From assembly GCF_041146795.1 (NCBI RefSeq), contig NC_135176.1:19789786-19853785 (forward strand): DNA of 64,000 nt, given 5' to 3'. A model generated the notes under the pieces. It searched no databases. It was not told where the DNA came from and saw only the letters and a list, made by a program, of their open reading frames with translations. Of this stretch, positions 21,254 through 36,300 are shown piece by piece. A program made the translations under genes and the position numbers. Positions within the stretch are counted from its first letter, which is position 1. Each line of letters starts with the position of its first letter. The stretch is from Maylandia zebra (taxonomy: Eukaryota > Chordata > Actinopteri > Cichliformes > Cichlidae).

Positions 21254-24200
21254 ATGGCGGACCAGGCAGAGAGCGAGACTATCGGGTTCAACGACAACAG
21301 GTCAGATAACAGCGAGTAAAGCGTTAAAATGATTATTAATCGTGGGTAATATAAAGCATTTGCGGACATTTAATATGCAGCTGGTCTGCGTTGCTTTAGG
21401 TTCAGTAGTGTTGATATGTGGCGCTCGTGCATGTCAATGTAGCCACGCCAGCTAACTAGCTTCCAGCTAGCTAGCCCCCGTGTTGAAGAGCGGCTCGATT
21501 TCTGCTCTCTGCTCCCCGGCACGCGGTAAACATGGGCCAGACAGATTAAACAGACAGATGTTTACCTCTCACGCAAGGCCACCCCAATCACCCGGCTTTG
21601 TGCTTGGGCTCAAACGTGGCGGTTGTTATCAATTATATCCAGCTAGCAAAAATATGCTAAAGTGATTGGAAAGTAGCTGTTTTAAATAGACAGAAAAAAG
21701 GTTGATGTTAGCCCGATTATCACAAGACGACATTTGCTGAATGTTTGTGTTCATCTACGGCCAAGCGGGTATAACCCTGAAGGGTTCAGCATGTAGATAT
21801 GAGGGAATATAAATACCACAGAGTCTGAATGGACAACCCGTCCACGTCACACCGTCTTCAAACAGCCTTGCATAGCAATTAAGTAAATTTACCCTAAATG
21901 ATGTCCTTAAGTAGAATCCTAAGGTATTTATAATAAGGAACATGTATCTGTGAAGGTTCTCAGTCATCCAGGTCATCGTAGTCTAAGGAGCTTGGAAAGA
22001 AAAGCGTCTGGACTGGACTGAGTTGCTTGAATAAGGAACATGTATCTGAGAGACATAGTTTCAAGTTACTGAAATGAATGTGTTATACACCATCCAGTCA
22101 ACTGGGGCCTGTTCTTCGTACCTCGCTAAGTAAGTTAGCTGGATTAGATTGTTGACGATTTTGCGTGATCCTGGATCGTTCGGTTCCCCGAAGCTCATCC
22201 GGGACTTGCTGTCATAGCAACAGAGCCGTAAGCGTAAACCTGCTCGGGAGCAGGTTTACTTTATGTAAACAGGATTAGATCGCGGCCACGCAGGTATGTC
22301 CGCTTCATTTATACGAAAGCAACAGCGATATTCCACCACTGTTTCACCATAAATAAATATTATCAATGTAACTAAAGATAATGCAGCACTTGATCCTTTT
22401 ATTGATGTCACACAGATACATACAGGTCATTTCCTAAAAAAGGGAAATGTACTATTAACATTCTATTACATGTATGTGATTATTACAGATGTAATTCATA
22501 TTTCAGAGTAGTAATTGTAAATTACTTCGTGTAATCAAGATGAGAGACCACGGCTATAAAAGCGAAGGTGGATTTGGGAAGTCTGTCGCAGCCATGTCCT
22601 GTCCGTATACGCGACCAACCCATTGCGGAAGGTGCAAGATTGATAAGGAGAGTCCTCAGAATTCAGCGTATATTGCGGGATAGACAGGATCCTTTAGCTC
22701 AGCGCGACAGTGTGCTCATTGAGAGATATCGATATTCCCGTGAGGGTATTATTTACTTAACCAACTTGTTGACGAGGGGGTGCAGGACCACCACCTGTCT
22801 TTTTTTCCTCTGCCCTTTTCTTGGTTGCTGTTATGAACAAACTAACAGAGTATTACAGGCCAGTATTACCTTGCCAAGAGACGAAAAGCAGTCTAAGAGA
22901 TAAATATTACCATTCTGTAGAATACTCCTGTATTCCACTTTTACTTGTTCCCATGTTCTTGTGGGTCCTGTTGTGGCTCTAATGTGAAAGGGGATATAAT
23001 ATAACATATTATAATATAATATAATGCCATATGATATTGGACAATATAGTGTCATATGATAGATCTACCCTACCGCCTACTGGTGTTGGCCAGAGGGGCC
23101 GATGGCGCGATATGGCAGCCTGGCTACAACCGTAGCTGCCTCCACCAGTGTGTGAATGTGGGAGTGAATGAATAGTGGTATCGTACAGCGCTTTGGGTGC
23201 CTTGGAAAGCGCTATATAAACCCAATCTATTATTATTATTATTAAATTACCTACGAGTTTGATTTGTCAGCAACTTTCTGCCAGCCCTCTCTCCTTGCTT
23301 TTGCAGCCTTTGCAGTGTTCTCTTGCGTTTTAATTAAACTCTGGAACTCCTGAAATCCCTCACTCAAGAGTTCTTGCTCTGCTGCCGGAAAATACCGTGC
23401 ACGCCCCTTCGACATTTTCGCCGACCAATCAGCGGGTTGCCGATCACTGTTTCTACTATCGATGCGTAGCCCCTTTTACGACACCCAGTGATGTCACATT
23501 ACTGCGTCCAGCTGTACTAATCGTCAACAGCAGGTGTGTTCGGGGAACCGGATTAGCGAGCTCACGGTTAGCGCGATGGTTTGGTCTTGGATGTGTCATT
23601 TGATCTTGGATGTAGTAAGCGACGTACGAAGAACAGGCCCCTGGTTAGAAAAGCGAGCAGTATTTACAGTCCGTACATGTAAATGTATGTTTATGCATCA
23701 GTAATAACAGTTCATAAGTGTAGCATGCAACAGAGCTCATGTTGGTGTCTGATGGATACTTTAGCGATACACTGATTGTGAAATTCTAGGCAAATTCGGA
23801 TTAAAATGGCAGTTTAGGTGATGGGCAATGGCCCAGAGTTTATTTTTTTATTTACTTATATATATTTGTTTATTTTTTGTGTCAGAGAACCAGAGAAATC
23901 TTTCATTTCTATCATAGCATCTTTGAACATTTAGCCAGCATTAAATTGTTGCGACGTAACACAAAGCTTCTGCTTCATATTAGAGTGGTTTTAAGTTGTG
24001 CTATTGCTACTTTGACTTTGATAATAGGTCTGAGCACTTCTTCCGCTGCTGTTTGCTGGCCCATTTCTGCAGCAAGTCTCACATTAGTCAGCAGAAAGTG
24101 TTTGTATTCATTGCTAACCTTTCCTGGCTATACTGCAGCTTCCTCGGTTGTAAAATTACAATATTAAGATGTTAATATGATATTACAGATGTTATTACTT

Positions 24201-27200
24201 TTGTAGTGTAATTTATTTTTGGATTGTGAAGGATAATTTGTCATTGCACTGTATAATTTTTACTGTATATTAGGGCTGTTCGATATAACAATATATATCG
24301 GATGACAATATAAAAACGTCTATCGTTTCACTTTACGCTATCGTTTGTTTCGTGGTGTCACAAAATAAACTGTTAACAGCAATATTTTTTCATAGTTTTG
24401 ATGGTCACTGTAGTGGCTATATTAATTTCTTAAAGTTCTCTCTTTCTCTTATATTTTATATAACCACACTACGGATGGACAAGCGCCTGTTTTTATGCGT
24501 TGTGGTTAGCAACAACGACGGTAACAGCATCGCGTGTCCGCTTGTTTATGTTCCACATAAACCTTTCACAATAAAGCTCAAGATCCTGTTGAGACTTTTC
24601 AAAATAAACTGAATCACGTGAAAGAGCAGATTATTTATGGGTGAGAATTAAAAAAGAGCCGCCAGGTGCTAAAAAATAAACCTTAGACTCAAACGTTAGA
24701 ACAGGCTTTTCCCCGCAGCACGCCGTGTAATAAATACTCACAAAGAAAACGGCAGCCGTTACATCTTATGTCTAAAAATGTATAGTTTCATGCATCGGTT
24801 AAAACACTCGACTCCAGCTACATGACGCGCAGCTGGAAACACTTCCTGCAAGACGAGCTGCCCGAGATTCACAGAATTTACAGAAAATGTTACATTTTTG
24901 TGATTTATATCGTTATCAGGACGATAGAATTCTTATATCGGGATATGAGATTTTGGTCATATCACACAGCCCTACTGTATATTTAATAATTAAGCTAATA
25001 ATTGCTTTCTGCACTCTTTTCAAAGGCTTTATTTACAGTCTAGTGTTGATCATAAGCTTTAACTATAACTTTTATTATGTTGTGCCAGAATGGCGCAGCA
25101 GGCAGTGCGGTTTCGTGGCCCTGCGCCTGCGCCTACACAGACCCCGGTGTTAAGAGGCCCACCACCACTCCTTAGGCCACCGCCGCCTCCTTTTGGGATG
25201 ATGAGGGGACCTCCGCCACGACCTCCGTTTGCACGTCCACCCTTCGACCCCAGCATGCCACCAATCCCTCCACCAGGAGGGATGCCTCCACCTATTGGGC
25301 CTCCCCACCTACAGGTAACTGCTCCACATTCTTTTACAAGCATGGTTTTCATCATGGAAATGTTACCCTCATGTTAGGGTTGTTAAAAAAAATCAATACT
25401 TGATACTCGCAACAATATTGATACCAACAGTCCTGTCTTTCCTTCCTCCATGACACACAACTTCACATGGCTCCTCCTGTCATTACCAGCTGTAGTAGTT
25501 AACGTTCATAACACTGAACAACACTTTAAGAGGAATTTTTAAGGTTAGTAAAGCTCCTGTTTCAACAGCATGAAAGTATTTAATAGATAAAAATGTTAAC
25601 CCGACCAGTGCACACATTAACATTAGCTATTTAACTATTGTCAGTTACCCAACAGCCTTGTTAGCTGTCTGTTATTAGTAACGTGTTGGCTAGCGGACTG
25701 TAGTTAGAAAAATGATGAATAATTATTGCAGGTTGAACGAGTGGCTGATCGAATACTTAGCCATGGCAGAGGTGGTTATGGAGAAACAGAAAACCTGGCA
25801 GGTTCCTGGCTGTTCAGAGCAGGGAGTGAACCGTAGCCGAGCTAAGCAGAAAGGGAAATGTGATGAACTAATCCGAGCAAATAAAGACGGAAATCTGAAG
25901 CGGGAAATCAGGCGGTTTCAATTCTTAACGCAGAGTTGGAGCAGTGTACATGCTGGATGAGAGCGAGGCTGCAGGCAGATGTGAACTAGATAATTAACTT
26001 TAACTTTTTTACCTCTACAATAATTTCTAAAAAATATGTTTCTTTATTTCATGTAGCCAGCTGTGAGGGCTTTTTCACAGTGAGTGCAAGTTGAGGATAT
26101 GACTTCTTCGCCATTTATTCTGGTGATGTAGGATGGGTTTAAAATCTTCCTCATGGTATCAGAAATGGTATCAAGTATTGTCATGGGTTTTGGTATCAAG
26201 TTTAAAATTCTTATATTGCGACAACCCTATTCTGGCGACGTGCTCACAATGGTTTTTGAGACGAAGTGAATTGAGTTATTATTTTAAATTATTGAATACG
26301 CATCGATCAGCTGTGTAGCCCCAGGTAGAGTCTGCAAAGAAGAGTGTGTCCTTCTCTGTTACAGCATAACAGCAGTATTAACTCTTAAAAGGAGGGGCAG
26401 ACAATAAGGAAGCATATGACTAATCTTTGTTTTATAATCTCTTTGGGTTCATGATTGATTCTTTGGTGCAATGTCATTTTTCTCTTGTAAAATACAGTAA
26501 TGATGCACAAATCTCCCTATTTGGAATCCAAAAAGGCCAATTAGCATCATCTGCTAGCTGAGCCCTCCACTGCTTGTGACTGTGCACTTTTCTGTATCCT
26601 CTACAGACACATTATGTTGGAGGATAGAGTGCTTTAACGGGATAATCTAGACTCTCAGTTCTGCTCTTTATTATATGAAAGCTAAATTCTGTGCCCTCTC
26701 TTTATTGTGTAGAGACCTCCGTTCCTTCCCCCTCCTATTGGTAACCTGCCACCTCCACCAGGAATGCTGTTTCCTCCTGGGATGCCTCCCGTTCCCACAT
26801 CTGGAAACCCTGTGCTCAACCCTGCTGAAGAAATCTGGGTAGAGAACAAGACGCCAGAAGGAAAGGTAAGGTGGAGGTCCTATGAAAGCAGATAGCAGGC
26901 ATCCTCAAGATGATATGTGTAATAAATAAGTTGATTGCACTAAAACAGCTTTAATAATAATTTGTGCACACTTAGTTAAAGCTTATGGTTGCATCAATAT
27001 TGTCTCTAATTAAAAGTGGTGTGTTGTGTTTTTTTTTTTTTAATGAGATTTTTACAGTTTGCTAAATTCCTTAGTTGGTAGAACAAGAAATCTTGCTTAG
27101 CCTGAAATATTGGCTGCTGCCCCTAGAAGCTCAGTCATCAGACTCGAGCTGTCAAGTTCCCATATTGGTTACTTGGTTTTACTTGGTTTGCATTTCAGTC

Positions 27201-30200
27201 ACCGTTGGAAGACAACAAGGCTGCTAATAACAGTTTTTAACATATTTCCACTCACTGTAAATGTTGCTGTCATCTTTTCAGAACTAGTTAATCGGGACCT
27301 ACCTCTTGAGTGTAGTTATAATTGATAAGCCTATCAAGTGGGCACCTGCCACTCTCCCAGTCACTGTACTACTACTTATCATATCATCTGCCTCCAAGTC
27401 TTCCATCCTTCTCTTATACCAACCCACTGCATGTTCTCCTTCACTGAATCTTCTCTGTGGTCTTCCTCTTTTCCACCTGCCTGGAAGCTCCACTTTTAAC
27501 ATTCTTTGTCCAATATATCCACTAACCCTCCTCTGCACATGTCTAAACCCTCTCAACCTTGCCACTATAACTTAGTCTCTAAATTGTCCAACCTGAGCTG
27601 GTCCTTCTTATATTTTCATTTTGAATCATATCCTTTCTGGTCACTCTCAGTGAAAATCTGTGCATTTCCAGCTTTGCCACCACCAGCTCAGCCTCTTGTA
27701 TTTTTGCTTTTGCCACCTACTCCAAACCATGTGTCAAAGCAGGTCTCACTAACATTTTGTAAACCTTCCTTTTCACTTTTGCTGTATTCCCTAAATCAGA
27801 GCTCTGCTGTAACAAGATTAAATTTTTGTTATTAATTATTTGTAATGCAATACAAATTGTTCTTTCATTTTTTTGTAATCATAAAAAACTGATTTTTTTC
27901 ACAATATTTAAAAAAAACTGTGATTGTTTCTCATTCACAGACATATTACTACAACGCCCGGACCAGAGAGTCATCATGGAGTAAACCTGATGGTGTGAAG
28001 GTCATCCAGCAGTCTGAGCTCAACCCTCTTCTCGTGGCTGGGGCTGCAGGTTCAGGGGCAAATGTTGGGGTGACCGCCAGCTCAAGCAGTGTCAATACTA
28101 CAGCAAGCACAGCAGCAGCAGCCTCCCCTACTCAAGCTCCATCCTCGGCCCCCTCCCGCACACTCACCTCCAGTCCAGACTCCATCACCACCCATTCCCC
28201 CTCTGCGAGCATAGCAGGTAAACAGCACCTCATCAACATCTCATACTCACACACACACAAAGCAAGAATAAAACCAAAAGTACTTCTTTTTCTTCCCAAA
28301 AGCCACCGTTGTAGCAGACCTCCCTCCTATTGCCACAGTGACCTCATCTGTTGCTGTTTCTCCGGTCACTGTGGTGACTGTTTCCACGGTGCCATCTCCT
28401 GTTACGGCAGTGCAGACCGTGCCACTGCTGCCAGCAGCCCTGCCTCACAGTGTGGCCCAGCCCACCGCAGCCATACCTGCCTTCCCTCCTGTCATGGTGC
28501 CACCTTTCAGGGTGCCTTTGCCAGGCATGCATATCCCTCTACCAGGTGAGAATGAGACACAAAAACCTTTAGTCAAGCTTTACATGTATATACTGTAATG
28601 ACTATTCTGCCTCATTGGGCCATGTTTTTAAATGTTTTGTCCACCATGGCCTGCTGCTGTTGCTGTAAGGCTGTCTTTTACAGTCCAGGAGGGTTTTTTG
28701 TATCTAAGGTCTTCTAAAATATTTGGATGTACACATGATTCAATCCAGTCAGGTGTGCACAAGACACGTAGGGCTGGTTATAGGGTGTATGATTCTCCTG
28801 AATGCTATTCTTTGGACTCCAGGCATTTTAGTGGTAATCAAAAGGGAACGTTTGGTCAGCAGAACTGCCACAAATTAGATTTAAATATAATTAGTGTTGT
28901 GATTTTTAGCTTTAATTACATTTAAGTAAAAAGAGAAAGAGAGAAAATGTTAGAAACAGCCCCAGATTCCTGCTCTTTTACACTGCATAGCAAAGAGACA
29001 GTGATTGTTAGACCTCATTCATGTAGGTCTAGCAGTCAGTCACTAACCATGTGGACCACAGGTTGCTAGGGAAAAATGTGTATTCCCCAACTGTTTGGTT
29101 GCAGGCTGTCACATGGTGAAATCAATTGCAAAGAAGGTGCTGCATCTTCTCTTCTTCTTCTTAGTCTCTGAGTTGTAGTGATCTTCCAATCTTCTAAACA
29201 AACAATAAGCGACCTCCTCAATCTGCTAGCAACCAAAGCAATAACAAGGAGTTTTTTATGCAGTACCCTAGGGTTTGGCGATTGGACGAATATATCTACT
29301 ATCGACGATAGTTTTTACAAGGGTGTTATTTATTTATTTGCCCATGAGTAAGTTTGCTAATAATGATGGAGCAGTCAATAGAAAAAATAATAACGCTGTT
29401 TTAACTGCACCCTCCTCAGAGTGCACCCAAATGCTTGTTGATGGAGCTGCAGAAGCTGGTGATAGCCTAGCATACTCAGCTGGATGGTGGACACGTACAT
29501 GCTCATGCAAGCTAACCGTGTTTAAGTACTCAGCTCGCGCTAAACGTCTGCAAAAGTGGCACACCACTTTGGTTACATCCTTAGGTTTGCCCCTTTCATC
29601 CGGTTTAACGCCTAAAAAATCCCAAATTGTCGACTTTATATTTTTTTAGTGCTGTCAGCGTTAACGTGCCTTCATCACGTTCCTTCCCCCTCAGCTTTAA
29701 TGGAAGGAATTTCCATTTAACCCATCTGGAGCGCAGACTGAGTCAAAATCCCTGAAATGTCTCTGTCAACTCATTTTGGCAGTCCAAATTTTGTTCATTC
29801 TGCGCTCCAGATGGGTTGAGAGTGTTAAAAATTTTAATCGTGATGACTGCATTTAAGCCGCATTAACGCTGACAGCTGGGTTTTTGTTTTTGTTTTTTGT
29901 GATCAGTCCGTGCATGATCACATTGCCCTGCCCATCAAAAACTCTGCGATTATATCGCCCATTGACGATTGTTGGACTAACGATTGCCAGTTGGAAAATT
30001 TTTACATATCGCCCAACCCTACAGTACCCTCATCATGACCGATTTCACCCAGCGACATCCAGCAACTGCTTGCCAACCAGTTGGGGAATACACATTTTTT
30101 ACTTCCAAATGAAGGTTGCCAGGGGGTCACTGACCAGATTCTAGGGTTGTAGGAGAGCAAAAGATCAGTTTGCGATCTCTCTCCTTTTTTGAGTGTAAGA

Positions 30201-30291
30201 GATGAAACTGAATAATTACAACAATAAAGAAGAATCTACAGAGTCAAGTATTTGGATACGGCCTCACTCAGTACTGCAGATAGCAACTTTT

Positions 30292-30325
<34 letters not shown>

Positions 30326-33300
30326 CTGGGTAGAAACCCAGATTTTTATTTTATTTTAATTGTGACTTTATAGTGCAGTCATAAAAACATTCGCCTGATG
30401 TGTGAAAGATCCCCAGGTCAAGACTGGGAAGAGGCACAGATACTTGGGAGGGTTGTGTCAGGAGGGTGTAAGCATCTGTGTCAAATCTTACATGTAGATT
30501 CATCTGCGTTGGTGACCCCTTGTGAATAAGGGAGCACCCAAAAGAAGCTTTATTATTGTTGTAAATATTAACAACAAAAGATTTGGGTAGCCAGCAGGCT
30601 CCAGCTCCAGCCCATTATTTAGATCTAATTTAAAGTGAAAGGTCATGCAGGTGGATAAATTTATTGCCAGCTAAAATCAAAATTGGCTGAAAGCACACCT
30701 CAATTAGGACAGATGGTTTTCAAACGTCAGACTTGGAATCTCCTGATTGACGGTGTTGTTATTATGGATTCACTCTCTCAGATGTGCCATCAATACAGGC
30801 CGTACGTTATGTTGTGCAGCTGATTCCTGACATCTTTAAATATACATGAATTTCAACAGAGGCAGAAAAAAAAATCTGGTTGTGTGTTTTGTCTGAACTG
30901 GGCCAAACATATACAAGCTCTTACACAACATGGTAGCTGATATCTAGTGTCCTGCTGTGTTCAACCAGATGCTTGCTTGTCCGTTGTTCTTGCAGGTGTA
31001 GCAATGATGCAGATAGTAGATGCAACCTGTGTAAAGGCAGGCCCCAGCGCCAACGGTAAACACCCAGCCGCTCGCCTATCAGATCTACAGTAGATCGCAT
31101 GGTAGTGAATGATGTCTACATGCGTAGTCTGGTGTATATGCAGACCCACAAACAGTGGCATGGTGTTGAGTGCTGTGAACATGGTCCATTGGGTGTACAG
31201 TGGTGAAATTCCTTCCATTAAAGCTGATAGAAACAGAAGCTTAATTTTGTTTCCATGATCAGAGAGGGTGATTAGATAGAGTCACGCGCAGTGTTTCATT
31301 CTCATCTTGTGTGACATCTTTTCTAGTTTCTTCTTAACTGAATTCTTCCACCCACTTTAAAAAAAAGAAGTAGAAGAAGAGAAGCAAACATACAAGAACA
31401 TGATTTAACTTTTAATAAATGATACTGACACTGATTCTTTGAACCGGAAGGGGGTAATTTTTTGCTGTTAACTGTTCTAAATTGTTAGATGTTACTGAGT
31501 TGTTGGTTGTTGGGGCATTTTTAGGCATGTGGTTGTCGACCGTAAACAGTTTTTTGGGGGGGGTGGGGGTGGGGGGTGGGGTTTAGAAAGGAGTGACCAT
31601 CTTTATATTTTAAGGGCAGTCTCATTGTTGTGTCAGGGCTTTGGTAGTGTAACGGTTAGGGCTACATGATGTGTTGTTGTGGTCGTCCTCCTTTGTGGCA
31701 TGGTTGTGTGTTTGTGGTCACTACTGTATTTGTCTGTTTGTGTGGCCTGTGTTCATTGTCATATAGTTGCTTGTTCAAAGCATTTTAGACGTGAAGAGTT
31801 TCTTTCACAAAAATCACAATACCCTCTCTTTTTATTTTCCCTCGTCTTGCTCTGCTTGATGAGCAGAGAAACCCTCACACCGACAGTTTTTAGCTTGCAG
31901 TGAGTTATTCTTACCTCTGGTTTTACTAAGATGTGGGTTTTTTTGTTATTACTATCACCACATGTTGGTAACAGTCTGGGTCATGAAATCGCCTTCATTA
32001 ATGTCTAAACTAATGCCATTGTAGCTAGTGTTAGTGGCTCAGACATAAAGATGACACTCAGCCAACAATGGTCTCTCTCTTCCCTGTATGACTGCTGACA
32101 GGCATGCTTCCTGGTATGGGCCCGCCTTTAGTTTCCGTGATGCACCCCCAGCTGACGCTCTCGGCAGCTCCTGCTTCCATGGCTGGATCATTGCAGCTCC
32201 CCGAGTGGTCAGAGTACAAAACAGCAGATGGGAAAACGTACTACTACAACAACCGGACGCTAGAGTCCACTTGGGAGAAACCACAGGCTGTGTTGGAGAA
32301 AGGTAGGCTTTGACATCATGTGTCTTATCCAGTATTATCCTTTTGAGCTATGAGTTTTTCCCAAAACTGTGCTATCTGTTAGCTATCTGTTATCTGTATT
32401 TTAAAAAAAGACAGACTTGTGTTCTTTTAAATGCAAATCAAATAGTGGGTCTAGCTGAATTTCTTTTCAAATCCTCTAAATCTTCTAAAATGTCCCAAAA
32501 ATCTGTAATAACGATTTTTCTGTACTGCAAAACACAGGAAACTATGTTGCTTCAGACTCGTCATTTTTACATACACTCACCCGTCACTTCATTATGCACA
32601 TTTGTTGCACTGCTCTATGTAACTGGCCCATCTGCTATCTTTAGGCATGTAGATATAGCCAACATGGTCTGCAGAATTTCGCAATGAGCATCAGAATGGG
32701 GAAGAAAGGTGATTTAAGTGACTTTGAACATGGCATGGTTGGGGTAGTGCAAGACAGGCTGATCTGAGTTTTTCAAAAACTGCTGATCTGTTGGGATCTT
32801 CCTGCACAACCATCTCTAGAGAATGATCTGAAAAAGAGAAAATATCCCATAAGCAGCAGTTCTCTGAAAATGCTGGGGTCAGTTTTTGCTCTGACATTCA
32901 GATGGCAGGGTCAGAATCTGGTGTGAACAACATTAAAGTATAGCTCCACCCTGCCTTGTATCAATACTTCAGGCTTCTGCTGATGGCCCCTTTTACCAAA
33001 CGAATATTATTTTGAAGCTACAGCCTACTGGAGCATTGCTTCTGCCCGTGTCCATTGCTTTATGATCAGAGTGTACCTGTCTTCTCATGGCTGCTTCCAG
33101 CAGGATAACACGCCAGGTCACAAAGCTCAGATCATCTCAAACTGGCTTCTTTAGCATGAAAATGAGTTCACTGTACTCAAATGGCCTCCACAGTGTCCAG
33201 ATCTCAGTCCAGTCTTTGGGGTATGGTGGTATTTGCGTCATAGGTGAGCAGCCAATAAATCTGCTTCATGCTGTCATGTCAATATGGACCATAGAGTTAA

Positions 33301-36300
33301 AATAGTTCTGGAGGTTAAAGGAGGTCCAACCTGGTGCCAGCAACGTGTACCTAATGATGTGACTGGTGAGTGCATGGCCACAGTATCTAGTTAGTTTGAA
33401 GCTTGTATACACTGATTCCCAATCCTGCTGAGATTTCAGGCTCCAGATCATTCAGTGGAAGAGTTAATTAAATTAAAAGGGCTCATTCTCAGTTTTACCA
33501 AACTCATAGGCTATAACCACTTTGACTTTCTTGTCAGACCAGATGTAAAGTCAAACTTAAGTTATCTCACCGTCCGCATTTGTCTGTTTTTTTTCTCCTC
33601 CCTTCTCTGTAGAAAAAGAAGCAGAAAAGGCAAAAGAGCGACTTGCCCAGGAGGAAGCTGAGGCAATGGAGATGGAGGATAAGGAGAACAAAATGGAAAA
33701 CACTAATAATGAGAAGGAGGTATCTGATTAACCACTTGCACTGCCAAGCCAAAACAGATTGAATCCAGTAAACCATCTGAAGGTAGCAGCAACAAAGAAC
33801 CATTTCTTGTTTTTTTTTCTCTTTATCAAGGAGACAAAAGAAGAAGAGATGACGGAGGAGGAAAAGGCAGCTCAGAAAGCCAGACCTGTAGCCACCAACC
33901 CTATTCCTGGCACGCCATGGTACAGACTCTGCATATCATCGCACACTTTCCTTCATGGTATATGGCAGGGCGGTAATATAATGCTGCCCTTTTTTTTCTC
34001 TTCTTCTGTGTCTATTAATCTGCTTTAGGTGTGTGGTGTGGACAGGCGATGATCGTGTATTCTTCTACAACCCGACAACTCGGCTCTCCATGTGGGACCG
34101 CCCCGAGGAGCTGGTTGGTCGAGCTGATGTTGACAAGCACATCCAGGAGCCACCACATAAGAGGGGTCTGGAGGACAGCAAGAAGACAGGTGTGGATGCA
34201 ATGTTTTATAAATTATACATTATGTACTGAGAGTATTGATATAGGAAAGGTTTAAGCTAAGAAAAGCATATTAATTATTGTTGTCATTATTATTATTATT
34301 ATCATTAGTATTTATTTATTTATCTTTTTATTTGACGAAGCAACAAGAGTACAGCCTGTGGTCCGAATTTTCAGTCAGATGTTTTCACATTTTTGAGTGT
34401 TTTTCCTCTTTTCTTTTTCAAGTTATGTCAAGCTTTATGGATTTTCCATAATAACGAGCCACAGAATACATAATGTATTTCTGTTGAAATCAACTTTTTA
34501 TCCCCTATTTTTTTTAATTTTGCTTAAAACTACATGTTAGGGAAACAAAAATAAACACTTAAAATATACTTCACGTGCTGCTGGCAACATCATCACACGG
34601 CCACTTCTATTCATGCTCAACATTAAGGGGCAAGCTACCATATTCACCTGAATGATAGGTGTCGCCACTGAGACAATACTCCCTCATCAGATCTGATATA
34701 GGAAGAGAAGAAGTCAAGACCAGAAGCAAAGACTCCAGTGTTTTTGTTTTTTCCCCAAATTTTTGCAGCATCTGAATCTGTATAATCAGTCGATCTTTGT
34801 GGCTCAGTAGGGATAAAAACTGATACAGTCGTACACTTGTGTCTTCAACCCACCTGTGAGACCTCTGACTTTCACCTTTAACCACCTTTTACTGAACATT
34901 ACAACGTATCAGTGAACGGAGAGACAGCAGTGATGTAGTTGCACAAATCAGGTGTTTATTTTTTCTCTTTTGGAACAGTAAACCCTGTGCATGACCTTTG
35001 GGTAGCTGTTCCACTTTTATACAGTTTAAGGCTAATTACAGTCACCTCTGTTAGCGTGGACTTCACAATGGCTGCACGCTGGTAAAACCACTTTCTGCAA
35101 CAATAGTCCTGCGTCACACAACAGTTAACCACGTGGCCACGTTCATTAGAGGGACAGGCTCAGCTCTTATCAGTTAGCCATGAACACAGCACATGCCCTC
35201 AGAACAAACAAATGCTCAGCTTAAACAGTCCAAGTTGAACTAGTAGTCGTTGAAGTTGTGTGGCACTACCTTTTGGCAGGCAGCCCTCTAAAAAAAACAC
35301 AAGTGTTGCAGTCATTCTTGGCTCTCTGTGCTCACTATATTTGTGTTGTGTCTGTGTTCACACACAGGTGTCAGCAAGGAGGATCCAGAACTATCCATTG
35401 CTGCTGAAGAGAATCAAGATGAGGAGCCAACCAAAGCCAAAAAGAGGAAGTAAGTCCTATCCCTGTGAAAAATTCTTTTTTTCCTTTCTCTTTTTGATTC
35501 ATTAATCTTTAAAAAAATGATTCTCTCACCACCACCTCTGTTTTTAACACTTGCAGGAAGGAGGACACGAAAGAGGCAGACTCTGAGAAGGAAGCAGCCA
35601 TGGAGGCAGAGCTCCGAGCAGCTAGAGAAAGAGCTATAGTGCCACTAGAGGCCAGGATGACCCAGTTCAAAGATATGTTGTTGGAGAGAGGGGTAACACA
35701 TCTTTTTTTTTTTTAAAAGTTTGTTTGAGAGAACCACATGAGATGAATTGTTCCCACTTTTTGAGATTTTCTTTCCATTGCACATGCTCGGAAATGTCAA
35801 ATCTTTCAGGCTTTTGTCAGACACGTGGTCACCGTTTAGTCTTGTTGTCTTTCCTGCCTGTAGGTGTCTGCATTCTCAACTTGGGACAAAGAACTCCACA
35901 AGATTGTTTTTGACCCACGTTACCTACTACTGAACCCCAAAGAAAGGAAACAGGTTATTTTTTTTTGTTTTTACCCTTTTCTCAGTATTTCTCTGTACTG
36001 TATTTTTAGCTGTTACACTTTGTTGTGGCCTTTGAGTCATTTTGGTATAATTGTGCTTCAGGTATTTGATCAATATGTGAAGACACGAGCAGAGGAGGAA
36101 AGGAAGGAGAAGAAGAACAAGCTGATGCAGGCCAAAGATGAGTTCAGGAGGATGATGGAGGAGGCGAAGCTCACACCAAGGTGACAGGACAGTCCACTTT
36201 TACTACATTTCATAGTGGTTTTATGGGGTCAAATCAGTCACCACTACAATTACCCTCAAAGAAAAGTCTTATTACATTACTCGTTTGCCTCTTTTTTACT

